From an uncultured Monoglobus sp. (GTDB taxonomy: Bacteria > Bacillota > Clostridia > Monoglobales > Monoglobaceae): a stretch of DNA of 64,000 nt. Positions 50,989 to 59,448 of this stretch are shown here, one piece after another (position 1 is the first letter of the stretch; the number at the start of each line of letters is the position of its first letter). The notes under the pieces are model-generated. The model was given only the letters and a program-made list of their open reading frames with translations, did no database searches and had not been told where the DNA came from. The DNA lies in the NCBI GenBank assembly GCA_947624305.1, contig CANQKC010000005.1:45022-109021 (forward strand), given 5' to 3'. Position numbers and translations under genes: made by a program.

Positions 50989-51666
50989 ATGCTGCTTAAT
51001 ATTTTAAGAGGTTCGGGTTCCCCTATTGAAAAGCTGCTGATGGTTTTGATCTCGGTGTTCTGCGTGCTGCTGTCGCTGAGCGTTCACGAGGTCGGCCACG
51101 GCCTCGCGGCGTACGCGCTTGGGGACAGAACCGCGCAGAGCCGCGGAAGGCTCAGCCTGAACCCTATTCACCATGTTGATCCGATCGGCGGCATCTGCCT
51201 GCTTCTGTTCGGCTTCGGCTGGGCAAGGCCCGTGCCGGTCAATCCGTATAATTTTAAAAATCAAAAGAGCGGCATGGTGCTGACCTCGCTCGCGGGGCCG
51301 CTGACCAACTTTATCCTGGCGTTTATCGCCGAGTTCGGCGTGGTTGTTTTGGGCGGCATGACGTTTAAGTCGCAGGGCTTCGGCTTTGATCTGGCGTCGG
51401 TCGTTTACACCATATGCCTTTATATGGTGTATATGAACCTCGGCCTCGGCCTGTTTAATCTGATACCGATCCCGCCGCTTGACGGATCGAAGGTGTTGGG
51501 CGCGGTGCTGCCGACCGATAAGTATTTCAGATATATGCAGTATGAGAGATACGGATTTATCATCTTGATACTGCTCATGAATTTCGGGATCTTCAACAGC
51601 TTTTTGAGTCTCTGCGAGAGCGGGATAATGAGTTTTTACGATATGATTATAGGCTTGTTTGTATAG
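50989..51666 (+). CDS. Site-2 protease family membrane metallopeptidase (M50)
   Basis: The 225-residue polytopic protein carries the zinc motif HEVGH (about residue 34) in the second membrane segment and the third ligand in NLIPIPPLDGSKVL. This is the short YwhC/FtsH-independent rhomboid-like M50B form seen upstream of scpA in Firmicutes. It probably cleaves a membrane-bound regulator; the substrate is unknown. It starts 28 bp after lysA and ends 13 bp before scpA. Confidence 0.93.
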   Translation: MLLNILRGSGSPIEKLLMVLISVFCVLLSLSVHEVGHGLAAYALGDRTAQSRGRLSLNPIHHVDPIGGICLLLFGFGWARPVPVNPYNFKNQKSGMVLTSLAGPLTNFILAFIAEFGVVVLGGMTFKSQGFGFDLASVVYTICLYMVYMNLGLGLFNLIPIPPLDGSKVLGAVLPTDKYFRYMQYERYGFIILILLMNFGIFNSFLSLCESGIMSFYDMIIGLFV

Positions 51667-51679
51667 GCGGTGATTTTGA

Positions 51680-52441
51680 ATGGAACAGCTCAGCTTTAAG
51701 GTTCTCGATTTCGAGGGCCCTCTTGATCTGCTGCTCACGCTTATAAGAAAAAACAAGGTCAGCATATATGACATACCGATAAATCTGATAGTGAGCCAGT
51801 ATTTTGATGTTATGCGGCAGATGAAGGAGTATAACCTTGAAATATCCAGCGAGTTCCTTGTGCTCGCGGCTACGCTGCTTCAGATCAAGTCGAGAATGCT
51901 GCTGCCGAAGCCCGAGGAGGACGAGGAAGAGGACCCGCGTGAGGAGCTTGTGAGACGGCTTGAGGAATATAAGCGGATCAAAGCCGCGGCGGCGTACCTT
52001 GACGAGAGGAAGCACATTGGCGAGTCGTATTTCTTTAAAGAACCCGACAAGATCGAGCGTCCGCCCGCGGAGTGGAACTATTCAAAGCTCACGCCCGAAA
52101 ATCTGGTGCTGGCGTACAAGACGGCGTACACCAAAATGGAGCGCAGGCTCCCGCCCCCGAGACAGTCGTTTGAGGGGATCGTGGGTCATGAGAAAATCTC
52201 GGTGCGCTCGAGGGCTGCGCGGCTCTGGAGCAAGCTTAAAAAGCGCACAAAGGTGTTTTTCAAGGAGCTGTTTGTGGGCGCGAAGTCAAAGCCCGAGGCT
52301 GTCGCCTCGTTTCTGGCGGTGCTTGAAATGGTAAAGATGAACCGTCTTAAGATCGAGTATGACGAAAGCGGCGACATCTCAAACCCGATCGTCAGCCCCG
52401 GCGGAGAAGGCGAGCTCGATCTGAGCGCGATGGAGGAGTAG
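51680..52441 (+). CDS. scpA: Segregation and condensation protein A (kleisin)
   Basis: This is the kleisin subunit of the SMC-ScpAB condensin, which organises and segregates the chromosome. The 253-residue protein shows the conserved N-terminal FEGPLDLLLTLIRKNKVSIYDIPI and SSEFLVLAATLLQIKSRMLLP, an acidic linker and the C-terminal winged helix (VASFLAVLEMVKMNRLKIEYDE). scpB follows after 5 bp. Confidence 0.97.
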   Translation: MEQLSFKVLDFEGPLDLLLTLIRKNKVSIYDIPINLIVSQYFDVMRQMKEYNLEISSEFLVLAATLLQIKSRMLLPKPEEDEEEDPREELVRRLEEYKRIKAAAAYLDERKHIGESYFFKEPDKIERPPAEWNYSKLTPENLVLAYKTAYTKMERRLPPPRQSFEGIVGHEKISVRSRAARLWSKLKKRTKVFFKELFVGAKSKPEAVASFLAVLEMVKMNRLKIEYDESGDISNPIVSPGGEGELDLSAMEE

Positions 52442-52446
52442 GTTTA

Positions 52447-53022
52447 ATGGAAATAAGCGAAATTAAGTCGATAATAGAGGCGCTGCTGTTCGCTGCCGGC
52501 GATCCCGTGGAGCTTGACACGATAGCCGACATTGTGGACGTTGACAAAAAGACGCTTAAAAAGATCATCAGGACGATGATGGACGAGTATAACTACGAGC
52601 GGCGCGGAATTCATATAATAAAGCTTGAGAACTCATACAGAATGTGCACCCGCGGCGAGTATAAGGACTATGTTTCAATGCTTATGAAGCCCGGGCGCAA
52701 GCTGCAGCTTTCAAACGCCGCGATAGAGGTTCTGGCTATCGTCGCGTACAAGCAGCCGGTCACTCGCTCGGTGATCGAGCATATCCGCGGCGTTAACTGT
52801 GATTACATAGTCAACAGGCTTATCGAGCGCGGGTTCATCGCCGAGATCGGCAGAATGGACGACGCTCCGGGGCGGCCGATCCTGTTCGGCACAACCAAGC
52901 TGTTTTTGCAGACCTTCGGCATTGAGAGCATAAGCGAGCTGCCCGAGTTTGACACGCTCGCGGTGCCCGAGGATATCGAGCCTGTGCCCGCGGGAGAGCC
53001 CGGAGTTGAAAAGGTGGAGTAA
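52447..53022 (+). CDS. scpB: Segregation and condensation protein B
   Basis: This is the tandem winged-helix partner of ScpA in the condensin complex. The 191-residue protein has IKSIIEALLFAAGDPVELDTIA, LSNAAIEVLAIVAYKQPVTRSVIEHIRGVN and RGFIAEIGRMDDAPGRPILFGTT, diagnostic of ScpB. It is coupled to scpA and followed by the DUF2953 gene after 19 bp. Confidence 0.97.
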   Translation: MEISEIKSIIEALLFAAGDPVELDTIADIVDVDKKTLKKIIRTMMDEYNYERRGIHIIKLENSYRMCTRGEYKDYVSMLMKPGRKLQLSNAAIEVLAIVAYKQPVTRSVIEHIRGVNCDYIVNRLIERGFIAEIGRMDDAPGRPILFGTTKLFLQTFGIESISELPEFDTLAVPEDIEPVPAGEPGVEKVE

Positions 53023-53041
53023 TTGATAGGGAGGGCGGACA

Positions 53042-53794
53042 ATGCATGTGTTTTTGATCATACTCGCGGTCATTGTGTTCCTTGCCGCCTTTATTCTGTG
53101 GTCGACCGTCACGTTCGAGATCGTCTCAAACGGTAGAAAGACCGTTATCACGGCGAGCATGTGGCGGTTCATAAAAAAAGAGTTCATCCTGCCCGCCGAG
53201 CAGGCCGCGAAAAAGGCGCCTCCGAAAAATGACGGAAAGAGAGACGCCAAAAAAGAAAAGTCGCAAAAAGACAGCGGCGCGGAAAATCCCGCCATGACAG
53301 CGGAAAAACAGGAGCTGTCCGCGGCGAAGAGGATCTTCGGCTCGATGTGGGACAGCGACATCCACTGGTTTGACTTTGAAAATATCGGAAACGCGATCGA
53401 AAAATACGCGACGCTGATAAACCGCGGAGGCTCCGCTCTGGCGGTGTTTTTGAGACGTATGAAGCGCAAGATACGAACAAAGCGGCTTGATCTTTACATC
53501 AAATTCGGCCTCGGCTCGCCGGACAAAACCGGCGCGGCCTACGGCGCGGCTCACGCCGCCGCGGGAAGTCTCAACGCGCTTATAAGGAGCTATTTTAAAA
53601 GCGACACGGGTCTTGTGCTCTATCTTGACCCGGACTATGTTAACTCATGTTTTGAGTTTGAATTGGGAAGTATAATTAAAACGAGAGCCGCCCATGTGCT
53701 TCACGCGCTTCTGGCCGCTCTGACAAGATTTATATTTAACTATCTGAAAGGAAGTGTAGGAAGTGTCAGGAATTTCAGACAAGCATCCGATTGA
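53042..53794 (+). CDS. DUF2953 (YtfI-like) membrane protein
   Basis: The 250-residue protein has an N-terminal membrane helix (about 3-22), a charged Lys/Ala-rich linker (about 58-90) and the DUF2953 signature KFGLGSPDKTGAAYGAAHA near residue 160. The family is found with ytfJ in endospore formers and is implicated in sporulation or germination, but no biochemical role is known. Its last 32 bp overlap ytfJ in another frame, a sign of translational coupling. Confidence 0.9.
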   Translation: MHVFLIILAVIVFLAAFILWSTVTFEIVSNGRKTVITASMWRFIKKEFILPAEQAAKKAPPKNDGKRDAKKEKSQKDSGAENPAMTAEKQELSAAKRIFGSMWDSDIHWFDFENIGNAIEKYATLINRGGSALAVFLRRMKRKIRTKRLDLYIKFGLGSPDKTGAAYGAAHAAAGSLNALIRSYFKSDTGLVLYLDPDYVNSCFEFELGSIIKTRAAHVLHALLAALTRFIFNYLKGSVGSVRNFRQASD

Positions 53795-54266
53795 GGGATT
53801 GATGGGCTCGGCGCTGCAGGGTTTAAGAGAGATGATCGACGTTAACGCCATCGTCGGCGCGCCGATCAACACGCCCGACGGCTCGGTTATCATGCCCGTA
53901 TCAAAGGTGGCGCTCGGCTTCGGCGTCGGAGGCTCCGAGTTCCCCAAGAGCAAAAAGCTGATGGTCGAAAACGAGGACCCGAGCAACATGTTCGGCGGCG
54001 GTACCGGAGGCGGTCTTTCGCTCACGCCGGTCGGATTTCTGGTTGTCGGAAACGGCAAGATAAGAATGGTTCCGGTGAGCGAACAGAACAGTATTTACGA
54101 CAGAATTATCGACTCGGTTCCCACCGCGATCGACAAGGTGAGCGAGCTCTTTTCCGGCGCGAAGAGCGGCGGCGAGGTCGTGACCGACGCAGCCGAGCCC
54201 GAGGCTGAGGACGTTGAGTATGAGGAGCCCGGCGACGACGCTTACGGCGGATATGATTTTGAATAA
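53763..54266 (+). CDS. ytfJ: GerW-family sporulation protein YtfJ
   Basis: The 167-residue protein matches the GerW/YtfJ family, involved in spore germination in Bacillus (inner-spore-membrane region). The conserved core is HPIEGLMGSALQGLREMIDVNAIVGAPINTPDGSVIMPVSKV and FGVGGSEF, a Gly-rich turn and GFLVVGNGKIRMVPV. The start is GTG 53763 with AAGGAAG upstream, inside the end of the DUF2953 gene. The acidic C-terminal tail (about 135-167) is longer than usual. Confidence 0.94.
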   Translation: MSGISDKHPIEGLMGSALQGLREMIDVNAIVGAPINTPDGSVIMPVSKVALGFGVGGSEFPKSKKLMVENEDPSNMFGGGTGGGLSLTPVGFLVVGNGKIRMVPVSEQNSIYDRIIDSVPTAIDKVSELFSGAKSGGEVVTDAAEPEAEDVEYEEPGDDAYGGYDFE

Positions 54267-54286
54267 CTTTTTTGGGAGTTGAAATT

Positions 54287-55597
54287 TTGCGAAAATTTTT
54301 AAAGAGATTGACAGTGCTTTCGCTGTCAATCACTGTTTTGATGAGCGCGTTTTCGGCCGCGCGCCCGAGGGAAGCCCAAGCCGAGCCGATAAACATCGTT
54401 ATCGACCCGGCCCACGGCGGAACCGACTACGGCGGAACCTCGGTCGGCGGCCTTGAATACCAGGAAAAAACGCTGACCTTCAAGCTCGCGCAGTATCTGC
54501 AGTATGAGCTCAGAAAATACAAGGGCGCGTCAATCAACATGACAAGATACGCCGACTATCACATGACCTCGGTCGAGAGGGCGGAATACGCGCAAAGAGT
54601 CGGCGGCGATATTGTGATCAGCCTGCATTTTAACTCATCCGAGGACCGCACGGTCCACGGCGCTTCGGCGACCGTGTCGTCGATCACCGAATACAGCAGG
54701 CCCGAGTTTGCCGCGGCAATTTTGACCGAAATATCAAAGCTCGGCATCGACACGTCAGCGGGCGTCGGATATAAGGTCTCGCCGAGCGGGAACATGTGGA
54801 TCGACGGGCAGCGCCCCGCCGACTTTTCGGCTGTCATGCGCGAGTGCGCGTTCAGAGGCATTCCGCTGATCTCGGTCGATCACTGCTATCTGAGCTGCTA
54901 CGACGAGCTTATATACTATAACAACGACATAGCCCTGCGCAACCTCGCCAAGGCGGACGCCGACGCTATCGCGGCGCAGTGCGGGCTGGTTCCCGCGGGA
55001 AAGGGCGAGGCCACCGGCAGGACATATGACAAGGCGTACATGAACGGCTATGACGACGGCACGTTCAGACCGTCAGGCACGATAACAAGAGCCGAGGCGG
55101 CGACAATGCTCGCGAAGCTGAGCGACGGATTTGATCCGAACACCGTTTACAGCACCAATTTAAGCGATGTGCCGACATGGGCGTGGTACTATAACTATGT
55201 CGCGTATCTCAACTCGGTCGGCTTTGTGACCGGCGATGTTTTCGGGGCCTACAGACCCGACGACAATATGACAAAAGCCGAGTTCGCGATACTCGCCTGT
55301 CGCTATCTGGGTCTTCAGCCCGGCGGCGAGAGCGGATTTGCCGACTGCAGCGGGCATATGGCCGACGGCTATATCGCGGCGCTCAGAAACAACGGCTATG
55401 TCGGCGGCGACGAGAACGGCGAGTTCCACCCCAACGAGGATATGATCCGCTCGTCGGTCGTTATGATGATGAACAGAATTCTGGGCAGGTACCCTGTGTG
55501 CTCAACGCCGAAGGAAAATCCGTTTTGGGATATACAGCCCGGCTTCTGGGCGTATGACAACATTCTCGAAGCCGCGGTTTCGCATGACGTTGAGTGA
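54287..55597 (+). CDS. N-acetylmuramoyl-L-alanine amidase (Amidase_3) with SLH domains
   Basis: This exported peptidoglycan hydrolase cleaves the lactyl-amide bond. A signal peptide (about 1-33) precedes an Amidase_3 domain (about 38-230) with zinc ligands in VIDPAHGG, YQEKTLTF and ISLHFNSS and the catalytic Glu region VMRECAF. Two clear SLH domains (AYMNGYDDGTFRPSGTITRAEA; FVTGDVFGAYRPDDNMTKAEF) and a weaker third (YVGGDENGEFHPNEDM) follow and would tether it to the cell wall. The start is taken as TTG 54287, since GGGAG lies 8 bases upstream and the signal peptide begins MRKFLKRL. Such an enzyme is unusual in the scpAB-ytfJ-dac cluster. Confidence 0.92.
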   Translation: MRKFLKRLTVLSLSITVLMSAFSAARPREAQAEPINIVIDPAHGGTDYGGTSVGGLEYQEKTLTFKLAQYLQYELRKYKGASINMTRYADYHMTSVERAEYAQRVGGDIVISLHFNSSEDRTVHGASATVSSITEYSRPEFAAAILTEISKLGIDTSAGVGYKVSPSGNMWIDGQRPADFSAVMRECAFRGIPLISVDHCYLSCYDELIYYNNDIALRNLAKADADAIAAQCGLVPAGKGEATGRTYDKAYMNGYDDGTFRPSGTITRAEAATMLAKLSDGFDPNTVYSTNLSDVPTWAWYYNYVAYLNSVGFVTGDVFGAYRPDDNMTKAEFAILACRYLGLQPGGESGFADCSGHMADGYIAALRNNGYVGGDENGEFHPNEDMIRSSVVMMMNRILGRYPVCSTPKENPFWDIQPGFWAYDNILEAAVSHDVE

Positions 55598-55675
55598 GGT
55601 GTCATAGTCCCTACGTTCATATTTTCCGCGTCCGCGAATATATTTAATGAGAACCAACAAACGGAGATGAAATAA

Positions 55676-56842
55676 ATGAAAGTGCAAAAATTCGTCCTTT
55701 GCGCGCTGATCGCGGCGCTTGTCGCGCTCTGCGCGGCGCCGTCATACGCCGCGGGAGACAGCGCGAAGGCCTCGGTTGTGATCGAGAAAAACTCGGGCCG
55801 CGTCCTTTACGCGAAAAATCAGGACTGGGAGCTTCCGATGGCGAGCACCACAAAGATCATGACCGGCTACCTCACCGTCAAATACGGCAATATGCAGGAC
55901 GTTGTCGAAGTCAGTGAGAACGCCGCGGGCGTTGAGGGCTCAAGCATGTATCTTGAAAAGGGCGAGCACATAACCATGGAAAACCTGCTTTACGGCCTCA
56001 TGCTCCAGTCGGGAAACGACGCGGCTGTCGCCATTGCCGAGGCGATCGGCGGCGGCACCGACCGCTTTGTTGAGATGATGAACGAGACGGCGGTTAACGA
56101 CCTTGGCCTTTCTCACACGCATTTTGACAATCCGAACGGTCTTCCGTCGGACACGCACTACACAACGGCGCTTGAGCTTGCCAAAATAACGGCCGAGGCG
56201 CTCAAGGATCCGACATTCGCGCGGGTCGTAGCGACCAAGAATATGACCGTGCCGTGGGAGGGCAAGGATTACAACCGCGAAATGACCAACCACAACAAGC
56301 TTCTGGGCGTTCTCGAAGGCTGCAAGGGAGTCAAGACAGGCTATACCAACGCCGCGGGCAGGTGCCTTGTGACCGCGGTCGAAAGAAACGGAATGGAACT
56401 TATCTGCGTGACGCTGAACGACTCAAACGATTGGGACGATCACACAAATTTGCAGAACGAGATGTTCTCAAAATATCACATTGAGGATCTGACATCAACA
56501 GACAAAGTGATAGATAAGCTGACGATTGCGGGCGGAGTTCTGGGTTACAGCGGTCTTTCGCCCGACAAGACCTACACGTTTCCGGTTTGCGATGACGACA
56601 AGATAGAGATCACGACCGAGGTAAATAAGGACATTGAGCTGCCGATCGCGGCAGGAACCGTCGCGGGCACGGGAAAGCTGACGGTCAACGGTGAAAATTA
56701 CGGAACGTTTAACCTTGTGACAACCGACGATATTGATCTTGTGAAGCCCGCAAAGGGCAGCCTTTTCAAGGATTTGAAGAATAACGCCGAAAGCGTGTTC
56801 ACCTATTGGCTCAAAGCCTTAAACTCGGCAATAAACCGCTGA
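55676..56842 (+). CDS. D-alanyl-D-alanine carboxypeptidase (DacF/DacA-like)
   Basis: This exported penicillin-binding protein trims pentapeptide stems. A signal peptide (about 1-26, SYAAG) precedes a peptidase S11 domain with catalytic Ser57 and Lys60 in ASTTK, SGN in LQSGNDAA (about 113) and KTG in GVKTGY (about 220). The C-terminal PBP5-like beta domain (about 285-365) and a final hydrophobic/amphipathic segment (FTYWLKALNSAI) complete it. A DacF role in spore cortex is plausible from the ytfJ neighbourhood. GGAGA is 10 bases before the ATG. 'TAGTCCCTACGTTCAT' just upstream (55606-55621) is a short copy of the dispersed repeat. Confidence 0.95.
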   Translation: MKVQKFVLCALIAALVALCAAPSYAAGDSAKASVVIEKNSGRVLYAKNQDWELPMASTTKIMTGYLTVKYGNMQDVVEVSENAAGVEGSSMYLEKGEHITMENLLYGLMLQSGNDAAVAIAEAIGGGTDRFVEMMNETAVNDLGLSHTHFDNPNGLPSDTHYTTALELAKITAEALKDPTFARVVATKNMTVPWEGKDYNREMTNHNKLLGVLEGCKGVKTGYTNAAGRCLVTAVERNGMELICVTLNDSNDWDDHTNLQNEMFSKYHIEDLTSTDKVIDKLTIAGGVLGYSGLSPDKTYTFPVCDDDKIEITTEVNKDIELPIAAGTVAGTGKLTVNGENYGTFNLVTTDDIDLVKPAKGSLFKDLKNNAESVFTYWLKALNSAINR

Positions 56843-56866
56843 CCGATCTCAGGAGGATTTTATATT

Positions 56867-57742
56867 ATGGACAAATTGGTAAAAGCGATAACAAAAGACG
56901 GCTTTTTCAGAATTTACGCCGCGGACACCCGCGAGACGGTGAACGCGGCGCAGAAATATCATAAGCTCTCTCCCGTGTGCTGCGCCGCGCTCGGAAGGCT
57001 TATGACCGCTGGAGTCATGATGGGCACGATGCTCAAAGGGGACAAGCCCACGCTGACGCTTCAGATGAACGGCGACGGCCCCTTGGGCATGATGGCGTCC
57101 GTTTCTGACCCCGAGGGCCACGTCAAGGGCTACTGCGCGAACCCGCGGGTCGATCTGCCGCTTAACGAAAAAGGCAAGCTTGACGTGGGAAAAGCCGTCG
57201 GAAGCGGAACTTTAGGCGTTATAAAGGACCTTCACATGAAGGAGCCTTACATCGGACATGTTTCCATTCAAACCGGTGAGGTGGGCGATGACATCGCGTT
57301 TTATTTCATGCAGTCCGAGCAGACTCCGAGCGTCGTGGGCCTCGGGGTGCTGGTCGATACCGACTATTCGGTCAAGGGCGCGGGCGGATTTATTATCCAG
57401 GTCATGCCCGAGTGCGACGAGGAGTCGCTTTCAAAGCTTGAAAATTCGATCGGCGGCATCATGACGCTGACCGAGATGTTCGAGCGCGGCATGACGCCCG
57501 AGGAGATCATCAAATATCTTATGCTGGGCTTTGACGTCGAATTCCTCGAGACGATGGAGATCGGCTATCACTGCGACTGCTCAAAGGAGCGCATGGAGCG
57601 CGCGATCGTCTCCCTCGGCAAGGAGCAGATAACCGAGATATTGAATGACACCGGAGAGGCCGAGATCTGCTGCCGCTTCTGCGACCGCAAATACAAATTC
57701 GGCGCCGAGGACCTTAAGAGGTTTATTGAGCGCGCAAAATAA
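56867..57742 (+). CDS. hslO: Hsp33 redox-activated holdase chaperone
   Basis: This cytosolic chaperone is activated by oxidation of a zinc-bound cysteine cluster. The 291-residue protein has the N-terminal Hsp33 core and the C-terminal zinc site: CDCSKERM (CXC, about 235) and CCRFCDRKYKF (CXXC, about 268). AGGAGG precedes the ATG. It closes the lysA-to-hslO run, 24 bp after the carboxypeptidase gene. Confidence 0.97.
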   Translation: MDKLVKAITKDGFFRIYAADTRETVNAAQKYHKLSPVCCAALGRLMTAGVMMGTMLKGDKPTLTLQMNGDGPLGMMASVSDPEGHVKGYCANPRVDLPLNEKGKLDVGKAVGSGTLGVIKDLHMKEPYIGHVSIQTGEVGDDIAFYFMQSEQTPSVVGLGVLVDTDYSVKGAGGFIIQVMPECDEESLSKLENSIGGIMTLTEMFERGMTPEEIIKYLMLGFDVEFLETMEIGYHCDCSKERMERAIVSLGKEQITEILNDTGEAEICCRFCDRKYKFGAEDLKRFIERAK

Positions 57743-57767
57743 ATTTTGTAAAATCTGCATAAACTGT

Positions 57768-57796
57768 TTGACAAAAAATATCGCTTATGCTATAAT
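57768..57796 (+). promoter_or_regulatory. Consensus promoter of the KduD/IdnO-like gene
   Basis: Perfect TTGACA (57768-57773), a 17-bp spacer and perfect TATAAT (57791-57796) lie 62 bp upstream of the ATG. Confidence 0.92.
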
Positions 57797-57858
57797 TTTA
57801 CTATAAAGCTGTGTGAAAGTAAAAAACACGCAAAAATATTAAACAGGAGGTTTTTAAA

Positions 57859-58656
57859 ATGGGCATTGAAATGTTTTCACTCGAAGGCAAAGTCGCTCTG
57901 ATCACCGGCGCTTCGTACGGTATCGGCTACGGCATAGCCAAGGCTATGGCGTCTGTCGGCGCGACAATCGTTTTCTGTGACATCAAACAGGAGTTTGTGG
58001 ACAAGGGTCTCGCCTCGTATAAGGAGGATGGCATCGACGCTCACGGTTATGTTTGCGACGTGACAAATGAGCCGGCGGTTCAGGATATGGTTAAGAAGAT
58101 CGAGGCTGAGGTCGGAGTTATCGACATTCTGGTCAACAACGCCGGCATCATCAAGCGCATCCCCATGTGCGACATGACAGCCGAGGAGTTCAGACAGGTT
58201 ATCGACGTTGACCTTAACGCTCCTTTTATCGTATCCAAGGCGGTTATCCCCTCGATGATCGAAAAGGGCGGCGGCAAGATTATCAACATCTGCTCGATGA
58301 TGTCCGAGCTGGGCCGCGAGACTGTTTCGGCATACGCCGCTGCAAAGGGCGGTCTCAAGATGCTCACCAGGAACATTTGCTCGGAGTACGGCGACAAGAA
58401 TATCCAGTGCAACGGCATAGGCCCCGGATATATCGCCACTCCACAGACAGCGCCCCTGCGCGAGAAGCAGCCCGATGGTTCGCGTCATCCGTTTGACCAG
58501 TTTATCTGCGGCAGAACACCCGCCGGCAGATGGCTCAATCCCGATGAGCTCGGCGGCCCCGCGGTATTCCTCGCGTCCAAGGCGTCTGACGCGGTTAACG
58601 GACACATTCTGTACGTTGACGGCGGTATCCTCGCCTATATCGGCAAGCAGCCCTAA
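57859..58656 (+). CDS. Short-chain dehydrogenase, KduD / gluconate 5-dehydrogenase-like
   Basis: The 265-residue SDR oxidoreductase has the NAD(P) loop GASYGIGYGIA, NNAG, the catalytic Ser in ICSMMSE, YAAAK and the C-terminal RTPAGRWLNPDELGGPAVFLASKASDAVNGHILYVDGG. The last is typical of KduD (2-dehydro-3-deoxy-D-gluconate 5-dehydrogenase) and IdnO (gluconate 5-dehydrogenase). In uronate catabolism KduD interconverts diketo- and keto-deoxygluconate, which would fit the pectin enzymes in this window. The sequence alone does not decide between the two. AGGAGG lies 8 bases before the ATG, and a perfect promoter precedes it. Confidence 0.88.
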   Translation: MGIEMFSLEGKVALITGASYGIGYGIAKAMASVGATIVFCDIKQEFVDKGLASYKEDGIDAHGYVCDVTNEPAVQDMVKKIEAEVGVIDILVNNAGIIKRIPMCDMTAEEFRQVIDVDLNAPFIVSKAVIPSMIEKGGGKIINICSMMSELGRETVSAYAAAKGGLKMLTRNICSEYGDKNIQCNGIGPGYIATPQTAPLREKQPDGSRHPFDQFICGRTPAGRWLNPDELGGPAVFLASKASDAVNGHILYVDGGILAYIGKQP

Positions 58657-58677
58657 ATCGAAGGTGAATAACAAATT

Positions 58678-58704
58678 TCCCCCGGAGCGATCCGGGGGAT
58701 TTTT
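58678..58704 (+). terminator. Intrinsic terminator (bidirectional)
   Basis: A 9-bp stem (58678-58686 with 58691-58699, loop GCGA) is followed by TTTTT, 21 bp after the stop codon and 24 bp beyond the end of the convergent cotJC remnant. Confidence 0.87.
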
Positions 58705-58722
58705 CTGTGTACTACATATTTT

Positions 58723-59133
58723 TTATTTTCCGCAGTATATTTTCGGGAGCTTGCGGTTCTGGATCTGGTCAAGCAGCTCGCCGAAACGCTGGAAATGCAC
58801 GATCTCGCGCTGTCTTAAAAACTTCACAACATCATTAACGTCCGGATCGTCCGAGACCTTGAGTATGTTGTCATAAACGACTCTCGCCTTCTGCTCGGCG
58901 GCCAGATCCTCGACAAGGTCGCCGATCGGGTCGGCGGTCACGGCAAAAGAAAGGGCGTTAAATGGTGTTCCGTCCGCGTTCGCGGGATAGGCGCCTCTGC
59001 CGTGGTTCATGAAATACGCGCCGAACGGACTGTTCTCGATCTCCTCGTCGGTCGCGCACTTTGCGAGCTGCCGGACGATAGTTCCGACGATCTCCATATG
59101 CGCCAGCTCCTCGGTTCCTACATCCGATACAAA
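58723..59133 (-). pseudogene. cotJC: CotJC-type manganese catalase, 5' part lost at the mobile-element boundary
   Basis: The conserved part starts at SDVGTEELAHMEIVGTIVRQL and runs through LVEDLAAEQKARVVYDNIL and REIVHFQRFGE, matching the spore-coat Mn-catalase CotJC. Family members have about 60 further N-terminal residues including a helix with one of the metal-binding glutamates (GELAASLRYL-type). These are missing here. Upstream of about 59133 the frame stays open to 59292 but encodes unrelated Cys-rich, low-quality sequence, and base composition changes abruptly. The gene is therefore disrupted, and without that glutamate catalase activity is unlikely. A chimeric 189-residue product could still be made. 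Confidence 0.85.
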
Positions 59134-59290
59134 ATGACACCCTTGCATCAAATCGCCTGAAACTAACGGAAATACGGGTGTTTGAGCGATGCCGCAAGTA
59201 TGGAACTTATCCTTTGAAAACGTCAAAAATATGGACAAGCAATAACTCTGACATGACGGTAGGTATAAATTTATACGCATAAATACAAAC

Positions 59291-59332
59291 AAAAAACACT
59301 ATATCTGTTGCTTTAACAGTATAGTGTTTTTT
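59291..59332. terminator. Bidirectional hairpin terminator at the element's left side
   Basis: A 13-bp stem AAAAAACACTATA/TATAGTGTTTTTT plus a 5-bp upper stem (one bulge) with A and T tracts on both sides. It isolates repA from minus-strand cotJC transcription. Confidence 0.75.
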
Positions 59333-59448
59333 GAAATCTATAATTCCAATTTGCTATTGATTTTCAATGTCAAATATGATTTTATCTCTCGTCAATTTGA
59401 TGGGAAATTTTTTGTACACAAAATTAGTTTAATAATGAGGACACAGAC

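Noticed and set aside
59128..59332. N-terminal part of the minus-strand frame (59134-59292) as a true start of the catalase
   Set aside because: It has no similarity to CotJC N-termini, lies beyond the composition change, and has no ribosome site.
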